Of a stretch of DNA of 64,000 nt, positions 49,396 to 61,300 are shown one piece after another (the first letter of the stretch is position 1; each line of letters begins with the position of its first letter). Source of the DNA: Paramacrobiotus metropolitanus. Lineage: Eukaryota > Tardigrada > Eutardigrada > Parachela > Macrobiotidae. The notes beneath the pieces were generated by a model. That model had not been told where the DNA came from, ran no database searches, and worked only from the letters and a program-made list of their open reading frames with translations. Made by a program: the position numbers and the translations under genes. Location of the stretch: NCBI RefSeq assembly GCF_019649055.1, contig NW_026570226.1:1860001-1924000 (forward strand), read 5' to 3'.

Positions 49396-52300
49396 GTAGA
49401 ATATTCATGTCGACTTCCCTAAAATTCCTGTTAGATAAAATTTTGTTGTTTGTAGAAAAAATGGCAACCGGCATTCGCTAATGCCTCCAACGAATGTGAA
49501 CGTGGGTGGCTTACTGTAATTCTTTAGCGTGTAATTCTTTAGGGTAAAGATTGATCGAGCCTAGTATTGATTTGTTTGTTGTGGTAATCTTGAAAATTCT
49601 TTAGCGTGTAACTGCCACGGTCACTCCAGCGAATGCCAGTATGACCCAGAAATAGACGAGAAACATCTAAGTTTAGACATCCATGGGAACTACGAGGGCG
49701 GTGGAGTGTGTCGTAACTGCCATGTATGGATTTTCTCAATATATCGGATGTGCGATTAATTAATGTCCAGTTGAATATTTTGTTTGTGCCTTCATGTAGG
49801 ATAATACCGAGGGAATAAACTGCGAGAAATGTCGTTCGGGCTTTTTCCGTCCGTATGGAAAGGATAAATCGGACCGCGACGCGTGCCAGGGTATGTGGGT
49901 GCCGATAACGATGTGGTCAATGTAGTGTAGTGTTGTGCCAGATCCATTTTTCCGGAATTCTGAAACCGCTGAATTTCCGCATTTCATCAAAAGAATACGC
50001 TTCTAAAGCAATCACAAAAGTAGAATCTGATACAATTTTTGTAAATAAAGGGGTTTTATTAATACTTTTCTTTTGAAATCAAAAGTGGTTAATGTTAATT
50101 TGCCTTGAAAATTTTGTAGTTTGTCGCTGCAATCCCCGGTTCACAACCGGAAACTGCGCGGAAGGCACCGGTATCTGCGAGTGCAAGCCGAATTACACGG
50201 GCACCAACTGTGATCGCTGCAATCTGGGCTACTACGATCCTCCGGAATGCAAACCCTGCGACTGCAACTACAACGGAACGATGAACCAAGTGTGTAATGT
50301 GGGACGCGGCGCGTGTCCGTGCAAACCGAACTACACCGGTCCCAAGTGTGATCAGTGTGCTGACACTTACTACGACTTCCCCAACTGCACGTGTACGTAT
50401 ACATTGTTTCGTCGATATATACAGTAGATTAATCGTTGATCCTAGTACGTCTGGCTTTACTGTTTGTTTACTTTCCACTGGCTTTCTGAGTTTTACTTGT
50501 TTGTATTTTCATGTACAGAATATACCAAAAATAAAATTATTACATATTCTATAAAATTATTCCCACTTTCCGGCATAGTTGTTTCTCCATTTGAGAGGTT
50601 AATTTTTTTTCAAAACTTCAGCCTGCGATTGTGATGCCCGGGGATCCCCTAATCCCGTCTGCGACAAAACAACCGGACAGTGTGCCTGTGAAAACAGTTT
50701 TGGCGGGCTCCGTTGTGATCAATGCGGTGATGGATATTACGGTCATCCGCGGTGCAGCTGTAAGTACAAGTTCTGCTGGCCGGTGTTTTTCAGCGTGATT
50801 GCGTCACCGTAATATTATGTTTATTACCAGTGTGCGACTGTGATCCGGCTGGAACGGTGAAAGAAATCTGCCAAAAGGACACCGGTGTGTGCATCTGCAA
50901 ACCGGGGTACGATGGTGTTCGGTGTGATCGTGCTGCGCCAGGTTTCTATGGCTATCCGGAAGTCAAAAGTAAATCATTTCGAACGATAAATTTTACAAGC
51001 GAATAATTATGCCAATGATTTAACTTATCTTTCGTTAGAATGCGACTGTCATGCCGCCGGATCGATCAACGATATCTGCGACAGCAGCACGGGACGGTGC
51101 CCGTGCAAAAATAATTTTTCTGGACGCGAGTGTGACCTTTGCGCTACCGGCTACTACAAATTTCCCGAATGTTTAGGTAGGTTATTTGAACAAAAAAACC
51201 ACACTTTCATTTGACAGTTGCTAACCAAGTGGTGCAGCTAAAGTTCGACTTATGAAAAACACTAATTAAATTTGCAGACTGCAAATGTGATCCCTACGGC
51301 ACCATCGGAACCACCTGCGACAATCGTGGCCAGTGTCAGTGCAAGAAAAACTTTGTCGGCAAAACCTGCAATCAATGCAATGAAGGATTCTACAATTATC
51401 CACTGTGCGAAGGCTGCAACTGTAATCCAGCCGGATTAATCACGTCATTTGGTGGATGCGGAAAAGTCCAGGGTGAATTTTACTCAAAGGTCACATAGAA
51501 ATACATGCTGTAAGGAAACGGTATTGTAGGAGAACTGTGCCAGTGTAAAGAGCGCGTTACCGGTCGCATCTGCGACCAGTGCAAACCCGGCTACTGGGGC
51601 CTGGACATCTATAATCCCTTAGCCTGCGACGAATGCACTTGTCACGCCGCCGGTACCATCTCGGCGTTAGGCGTGTGTAATCCGCGCAATGGTCGTTGTC
51701 CCTGCAAAACCAATGTGGAATCGCGCACGTGCGACAAATGCCGCGACGGCTTTTACAGTCTGGACGCTCACCATCTGCACGGCTGTGTGGCGTGTGGATG
51801 TGACGTGGGCGGGGCTACTACGGGCATCTGCGAAAAGAACACCGGACAGTGTCAGTGCCGACCGCGTATTAACGGGAAAACTTGCAGTCAGGTGTTAAAG
51901 ATGCATTATTTCCCCACGTTACATCATTTGAAATTCGAAGCGGAAGACGGACACGCCAAGGAAAACGCTCCGGTGCAGTACGAATTCAACGTAAATGATT
52001 ATCCTGGATACTCGTGGCGAGGATACGCGGTGATGTCGACCAAACAGCCGGAGATTTATGTGCCCATTCAGATACGGAAACCATCACTGTATCGCTTGCT
52101 GATTCAGTATGTCAACCTGGCTAATGCGTCGGCTAAGGCGGAGGTTATCGTCTCGCCGGAAATGAGCGGGGAGATTGATCAGAAGAGCACGGTGGAGTTT
52201 CTGCCGACTAAAGAAGGGAAGTATGTGGGTGTGGGCGAAGGGACAAGTGTCAATACGTTCGTTCTGCATCCGGGACACTGGGAGGTGGTGCTGAAAACGG

Positions 52301-55300
52301 CGCAACCGGTGCTGATTGACTACATTGTGCTTCTACCGCAGGCGTACTATGAAGCCACCATTCTGCAGCAGAATACACACGCTCCGTGTTTGTACGAGGG
52401 GAATCAGTCGTCGTGCCAGAACTATACGTATCCGGATTTCGATAATTTTGTGCAAATAGATCCATTGGATCCAACCCATCCGGTATAGCAAACCAAACTG
52501 ATATTTCTTAGCAATTTGTTTAATAACTACATGCATCTGTAAAATAACTTGTAACTAATTTTCATAAACTGAAAGTATTTAAAATAAAGTGGCAACAGCT
52601 AACCGTAAATACGTACTCGTAGTTGAGTAAAAACTCGTACGCACAGTTTCTTACGTATACATACTGCATTAATTAAGTACCTTTAGCCTGGTTACCAACT
52701 TACCGGTGACTTATAGTTTTGGTTTATTATTTACAGTTTCTGTTTATTTTCTATGGTTATATTATCTATTCGCCGGTTTTTAAGGTGTATTACAAGAAAA
52801 ACGGAGATAATCGCAAACCACAAGTGGATGAATCGCGGCCGGGAATGCGTGGAGTGTTGATCGACGAAAGCCAGCCCCAGCTAACCTTAGAACCGGAAAT
52901 TCTCCCCAAAGAACGCCATCACCTGATCCTGTCGTACTTCACCGCCGACACCAACGCGGCTGACCGCTTAAACGTATCCATTCAGATGCGCAACGATGTA
53001 GCCCCCGGAGAGTACCGGGTGGAGATCTACGACTGCCCATATGCACAGGGCTGCCGCAGCGTCGTAGTGGATGAACGGGGTCACATGGCCACCTTCGCCC
53101 CGACGGATGGCTATGGGAAAATAGTCCTGGTGCCGGTTAGTCGCCGCGACGGTGCCCATCCGGATTTCGTCCTAACCGGGATTACTGCGGTACCGCGTGA
53201 CCAGTGGAGTGTGGATTATGTACGCCCGAAGAGTGCGTGTGTCGTGGTGGGTGATAAGTGCGAAGTGATGGAATATATGCCGATTCCCGAGTCGGAAATG
53301 GTTGAAGCCGAGACGGATTTGCAGGTTGGTCATTGTTTATATGTGTAGTTAATTTTAAAGAAACCAGTGGTGAGCATTGGTGCAATTGTGGAGGTTAATT
53401 TGTCTTAACGAAGTAATGGGTTTATTTAAATTTTTAATGCATAACAACAAATTAATATCAGCAGATTTGGACTAACTGAATATAAATTTAATTAAATGAA
53501 TTTAAATTTAACGTTACACGAGATGTTTTCATAGGCAAATTTTCAAGTAGGTAATTTATAGATAGAACGTGAAACGCACTGCTGCCGTTCTAATGATGAC
53601 TCTAAGTTCTTATAATGAGTAATAACTTGCTCAGCTGAGATATTATAATTAACCGACAACACCTGATCTCTGAACAGTAACATTGAAATTCTGAATATAT
53701 ATATATCGTAGTGTGATGGCGAATACCTCTACCAGCTTATAATTGTAGATTTGCGTCGTGCAATAGAAGTGCGTTTACAGTAATTAAACAATTTTTCATA
53801 TCTCGTAGTGAGTTTTTGTGGATTTTCTTTTCTTATCCATATAACATTGTTGAAAAAGCTTGCAAATAGCATGATTCGAGTGTTCCAATAAAATTTACTC
53901 CCCTAGTGGTGCGAAATATGAAAGTGCGTTCACGAGTGTGATCCTTAAGAATAAGAACTTATTTACAAAGTAATAGCCACTCTGCAATCATACTGTTTTC
54001 ATTGCTATGCAGGCCAACCTGATGCGGCCGGAAATCCCGGCATTACCAGCCAAAGTACAGACGGCCCTGTTATACCAATCCAACCAGTCCCTCTACCTGC
54101 GCGGCAGCAGTGCGCGATCCGGTAACCACGTTTTCTTGGTACACTACTACCAGCCCCACGGAGCCGGCGCCCAGCTAGAGGCGGCGGTCCAGGGTGTGGA
54201 AGCCACGCCGGCTGTTCTGGAGACCAGTTTCTGTCCGTCCATTAGTGGATGCCGGGCAGTGCTGCGTCCCGCCGAAGGGCAGCAAAACAGTTTCCGATTG
54301 GGAAAAGATTACTCGGTAACCATTAAGGGTAGCGACGGTCATGAAGTGTACATTGACTACGTCGTGGCACTGCCGGCGGATAAGTACCGGGAGCAGCTTT
54401 TACAAGAACCGTCGCGTGACCTTTCGGCACGCTTCATCGGGGAATGCGCGGATCGTTACTTTGATATTGACCCCAAGACGCAGGGATTTTGCCGGCAAGC
54501 GACATTTTCCCTGGTGTCGGGATTTAACAGCGAGGCGGTTTCGTGCGATTGTAATTTGGATGGGTCGGTGTCCATGCAGTGTGAAGAAATGGGTGGACAG
54601 TGTCAGTGTCGAGCGAATGTTATCGGGAGAAAAGTGAGTGCGATGTATGTTTAAACACAAGAATCGTAGTCGAGTGGCTAATGCAGACACCGGAAGCTGG
54701 GTAAATGCTTTATCTGGCTTTATGGTAAATGAATAACTGGATATTCTTATTAATTTTTTTGTTTTTTAAGTGCACGAGATGTAAATCGGGATTCTGGGGT
54801 TTTCCGGCGTGCAAGCAGTGCAATTGCCCTTTCAACTCCATATGTGACCCGGTTAGTGGGGCCTGCATTTGTCCACCGAAAGTGCAGGGAGACCGGTGCG
54901 ATACATGTATGCCAAGAACCTTCGGCTTCCATGCGATCACCGGATGTCAGGATTGTAATTGTAATCCTTACGGAAGTAACGGCTCTTTAAGCTGTGACCA
55001 GGACAACGGAAATTGCTACTGCAAGAAAAATGTTGCCGGCCGGAAATGCGACCACTGTCTCACTGGGTAGCTAAAACTTTTACCAGAAGAAGTTGCACAT
55101 TAAAACTATGCTTAAAACTTTAAACAAGGGTATTTAACTATTTTATGCCAATTATATATAATTTATTTTATATCTTTATATAATTTATAATTTGTTTTAT
55201 ATAGTTTATTTTATTTTATATCAGGTATTCCGTTTTGTTCCTTTGCTTCGCACGACGCAACCTGCATATCATTTTATAGGTATTATTCGTTTCCACAATG

Positions 55301-58300
55301 CCAAGCTTGCCATTACTGTGACATACGTGGCGCCACCGACGCCGTTTGCGATCAGACTAGCGGTCAGTGTCTGTGCAAGGAAAACGTCGCCGGTCCCCGT
55401 TGTGACGTGTGCAAAGCGTCCACATTCCTTCTGGACACCAAAAATCCCCAAGGTTGCACCAAATGCTTCTGTTTCGGTATTACACATCAATGCCACAGTT
55501 CATCCTACCTGCGCTATCTCATCACCAGCATTGGTCAGGCCAATTGGACCACCGTCCCATCGCTGCCCATCGCCGTGACCAGCACCGGCGTGGAAGCTAC
55601 GCCCACCGCCAACATCACCGGCGAGATCTATTGGGTGGCACCGGAAGAATTCCTGGGCAACCGCGTGACATCATATGGCGGGAATCTGACATATTCTGTT
55701 ATTGTCAGTGCGGATGATAGTACTGGGTCCATGTCGCCGGATGTTGTGTTAAAGGGGAAGAATATGACGCTGGTGCATTTTCATGACACTCAACCGTCGG
55801 TAGGGGTGCATCACGAAGTGGACGTGGAGATTGTGGAGAAGAATTTCGAGCATGAGTCGGGGAATAAACCCACGCGTGATCAGTTTATGATGCTGTTAGC
55901 CGGTTTGGAGGAGATCAGAATTAAGGCCGGCTATTTCAGCAAACCGAAATTACTGACACTGAATTATGCTTCGATTCACGGTATGTTATCATATGTATGA
56001 AAAATTGTTAAAATCTTGTTCGACGTATTGTATTCGATATTTTATTTATTCTATCTGTAGTTAATTTTTTGTGTACATACAAGTACGTTAATTAAAAGCT
56101 TTAAGAAAGCTGCTATATCTTGCCCTTTCTTCAGATTGGTACGTTATTGACAAATAAGTGATTTTAAAAAACGATTTGAAATACGTGAAATTGTTGGGAA
56201 AAAAAGCCGGAATTATAAGTTTCCATAACAGGTGCCCTTTCCCCTTCGGCTGCTTTTGCCGCTGGACTGGTTCTGAACGAGACCGCGCAACAAGTTGAAG
56301 AATGCCGCTGCCCTCCGGGTTATGCGGGGCCCTCCTGTGAGGAATGCGCGCCCCAACATTTCCGCAGTAAGATCGGTCCGTATCTCGGTATGTGTCTGCC
56401 GTGTGACTGTAATAATCACGCTGAGCGTTGTGACGTGGAGACCGGTCAGTGTATCAACTGCCTGCACAATACCACCGGCGAGCGCTGTGAACGCTGTGCG
56501 GAAGGATACCATGGGGATGCCACGCGCGGTAGTCCGTATGATTGTATGATTTGTGCATGCCCCTTGCCAATCGAAGGCAACAATTTCGCGACGACTTGCG
56601 AGGTTGCGCCGGATGGACTGGATATTTACTGTACATGTCGCGAGGGATATGTGGGCGAACGGTGTCAGCATTGTGCGCCGGGATATTTTGGACGGCCGGA
56701 TGCGCCAGGTGAGACTCGCACAGCCGTAAAAAATATAAATAATTTATAGTTTCAGTATAAAATTATTTTTTCAGAAAGCTGTATAATTTGCTACTTACAA
56801 TAACCCAAATAACTCAATTACAAATAAAAGTATTAGGGAAGATTTATTTGACATGACCGTTTTTAACGCAGGTGGATACTGTCAGCCCTGCCAGTGTCAC
56901 GATAACATTGATCCACTGGATCCCGAGAGTTGTGATCGTGTGACCGGAGAGTGCCGAAAATGTTTGAAAAACACCACTGGTGACCAGTGCCAGACATGTG
57001 CCACTGATTTTTATGGAGATCCCACCAAAGGACTATGTCAGGTGTGCGACTGTGAGCCGTATGGAACGGAAGAATGCAACACGACGGATGGATCGTGCAA
57101 GTGTTGGCCCAATGTGGTCGGTCCACGTTGTGACAAATGCGCACCCAACCACTGGAATTTTGAGTCTGGAAAGGGTTGTTCATCCTGTTATTGCGGAGTT
57201 GGCAGCAAGATGCAGCAGTGCAACCTGGAAACCGGACAGTGCTTGTGCCAACCGGGAGCCGCTGGACAACGGTAAACAAAAACGCACATTATCAGAAAAA
57301 TGAAAGTATTTTTTTGTAACTCAAGATTATCCTTTTTTTTTGGTAATTTGGTGATGGCTAAGTAACGTCGTTGTCCAGGATAATTTGGATGCATAAAACA
57401 ATTTATCTCTTTTGCAAAATAAGTGGCCGCCAAAGTTTATCATGCATGACCTTTCTTTTATACTTAGATGTGATCAATGCGCGCACGGATATTGGAATCT
57501 CACTGCTGCCGGCTGTCAGCGCTGTGCTTGTGCCACCAAATATTCCGTTGGTGAGATGTGCGACCAGCAGACCGGGCACTGCTCTTGTCTTCCGGGAGTG
57601 ACCGGAAGTGACTGCGATCGTTGCAAAGCGCGCCACGTCCTCAAAGAAAACTATGGCTGTATTAGCTGCGAAGATCAGTACTGTGTCGTCACTCTGCTCG
57701 ACGATTTCGACACCCTGCACAACCAAGTGGGCGTGGCCAGCAGCGACTTCGAGCGCGTCTCGGCCACCCATTTTGCCATACGCCGACAGAACCACATCAA
57801 CGAGACCATCGGGAATCTGACGCAAGCCGTGAATTTCTTGCAACTGAGTGGCACACCCAGTCTTCTCAATGCCGTGCGGGCCGATCTCGAGAAGTATGAA
57901 AAGGTCATCGATCGTCAGTCGAAGACAGGTGGCGACCATAATAAGAACGCACAGGAGCGACTAAATGGAGCGGATAAGGCGCGGGAGGATTTGGTGGACA
58001 TCTGGCGGCAGCTGGTGCAAGCCAAGATCAATGCGTCAGAATTTCGGACACAGATGATCGCGCTGGAGGATTATCTGCGACTGGGACCGGGAAGGGTCAC
58101 GGAAAGCGCGCATATCGCCGAGCCGATTCTGAATCAGCTGAAAAATAGGAAATTTGATGATTATTTGACCAACACCACGAAAGAGAAAGAAGCAGCAGAG
58201 GCCTTGAGAGATAACGTCAAAACGTTCCAGGTAAGATATGGACGGACAAATATGCACATAAAATATATTTCCGAAGGGCGCGTACAATGTACAATATAAT

Positions 58301-61300
58301 GCGAAATCACTTGATTTCTCAGTCCCAGTGCATACAGTTACAGAAAATATAAAGTAGTATGGAGGTTGCAACCCTCTCGAAATATCCGTTATTAATTCGT
58401 TATTAATTTGGATTCGTTATTAATTTGAACTAATTTTCGTTCTAGACGAAATTCAATGAAACCGATAAAAAGACGCAAACAGTGCTGGCCAATGTGACGC
58501 AGTATCAATCGAAAATGCGCGATCTGGAGAAATTATCTATCAACGCTACCGAGACCGCCGCTACCACCCAGGACAAGCTTGACCGGATCAAAGAAAACAT
58601 TACCGACAACATCAACGCCTTGACCCAGTTGGAAATTCTCATCCGCGATACCATCACCAATTCGTCCACGAAGAAGACCGGCGCCCAGATGTTCTTAACG
58701 GAAGCGGAAACGGCCTTTGCCGGCTTGGATGGACTAAGCACCCGCGTCAAAACACAAGCCGATGACCTCGAACAACAAAACCGGCAGATGCGTCTGGATC
58801 ATCAAGAAGCTCGGCGCACACTGTCCGACACCCGAGGACATGTGTACATGCTGGAAAACGAAGCTAACCGCGTGGATAATTTGTTTAATCCGACACGCAA
58901 CGCCGCAGCCGACGGCAAGAAAGCGGCGAATGTGTACGACGATATTGTGGACGATGTGGAAGAGGGTAAAGCCGCGCTGGCCAATGCGACCATCTTCGCC
59001 ACGGAGATCACCGGCATCACCAGTACACTGGAAGTAGCTGTGCCGGAATCGAAGAGTGCGAGTGAGACCCTGAATCGCCAGGCGGATCAGGCTAAAATAG
59101 ATGCGCTGAAACTACGCGGACAAGTAAGATAAAAAATAATAATATAGGTACTCGATAGATGCTTTAACGATACTTTAAAGGTCACCATCTTGTATTTATC
59201 CTGTTTTTAAAATTTTCGAGATAACTATCTTTTATATATGTTTTCGAGTTTTGCCGATGAAAAATTGAGTAATTGTTTTTTGGCACATATTTTGTTGTTA
59301 ACTTCAAATTTTTTGCCAGGTGGAGAGTAATCAAAACAAAGGTGCGGCCATTCGCGAAGACCATGTAAAAACCGAGCAGGTCATTGCGGCTGTTCGATTG
59401 GGGATGGGGCAATTACCGAAAGGTGACAGTCGTGGTCAGGCGAATACAATCAAAGCCAGCGCGGTTGCGGGCATCGACAAGGCCAATGAGGCGATGCGGC
59501 GAGCCGACGAGATTATCGCGAATCTGGCCGGGACGGCGGTGGGACAGCAAAATAAGCCCAGCGGTTCGGCACAGGATGTGGTCATTGTCCAGAGTGCAGC
59601 GGTCCAGATTCCCCAGGATATTAATCGGATCACGCAGCAGATCGGGTCAGTGGAGACGATGGTGAACCAGAATGATGCAAAGGTCAACGCGCTGGGCAAC
59701 AAATTGGCTGAATTAAAGGAGAAGATTGAACTGACACGAAGTCTCGCCAGCAGAGTACGTTGCAAATGTGAAACGTTACACAAAAATCGTATCTGTACAT
59801 AGTTACATATTACGCATATAATTTTTGTGCGGGGTACTGGTTCGCTCTTGCCAGCGCATTAAGCTACATCGGACAGATTCCAACGCATTTAGCCACTACT
59901 ACCGATTCCTTTAGGTTTATCGGTATTTCGAAATTTTGAAAATTTAATAGAGTCATTTATGTATTTTACGATAGATTAAAGTTGGATCGCAGTTTACTCG
60001 GGAAAACATTCTGCAAGTGAAGAATCCGCGCGATTTATCATCGCGCGCTGCCACCTACACTCATGCCAGCTTGTTCTTCAAAACTGTGGAAAGGGACGGT
60101 TTGCTCTTCTATCTCGGCAACGAAATGGGCACATCGCGACGCGTTAAACGCGACTTCACTTTTGTCACCGTAAGAAACGCAAATGTATTAATTAGGTGGA
60201 CTTATTATGTTAAATCATTTCAGCGAGATCACATTTTGCATGTGCTTCATGGTATGATGGAAATACGTACGTTATGTTGACGCTTTGTGTAGGATGACTA
60301 CATGGCCTTGCAAATCATGGAGGGCTTTGTGGAGTTAGTTTACGATCTGGGATCAGGTGCAGCAACAATCCGCGTGGACGATCGCTACGTGGCCGATAAC
60401 CAGTGGTACCAGGCCATTGTGGAGAGGTACGTAATCAAAGTAAAAAGAGTAAGTAATAAAGAAAAATAAGGTAATTAATAATAATAAACGTCATGGATGT
60501 TGGTTCCGAAAAAAAAGACATTTGGTGAACTGGCAAACATTAGCAGGAAAAAGTGAAATTACATGTCAAAATGCTTGTAGTTCGGATGGCACAAAAACTT
60601 CCAGTTTTCACTGTTTTCGCAAAATTTATTTTTTACAGAATTGGTAAAACAGCCACGGTTCTCGTGCGCTACCCGCGACAGCAGAACGGTAAACCGGAAG
60701 GGTACGCGCGCAAGAGCGGCACTTCGCCGGGTGCCAACAGTGTATTCAATCTGAACCAGGCCAACTCCACGTTCTTCGTGGGCGGTGTGCCACTGAACTA
60801 CCGCTTACAAATTCCGGTACGGAATAAACGCTTTGCCGGCTACATCGAGCAGGTGGCGTTCGATGAGGATCCGGTGGGGCTGTGGAATATGGGCAATATG
60901 ACCTTTGACACAGAGCGGCCCACCACAGTACCGCAGTTGGCGGGCGGGCGGAATCAGCTGATTGAATCGAAGGGCCAGGTGGAGGGTGGCATCAAATTAG
61001 ACGGGACGGGTTACGCCGTCTACGCCATGGAAGCCCGCACCGACGTGGCCAGCCAGACGTCTTGTATTGTAGCGATGAAGACGTTCGCTAAGGATGGGCT
61101 TTTGTTTTATTTAGCGGGCGATGGAAATGTAAGGAATTTTTCTGGTGCAAATATTGCATTTGCTCTATTATTAACGCTTTGTTTTTTAATTTGTTTTTTT
61201 TAATAAATCTAAGTAAATTTTTCAGGAGGATTTTCTGGCTCTGGAACTGCGAGATGGCTTCGTGGTTTTCAAATATAATCTCGGATCTGGTGTTGTGGAG

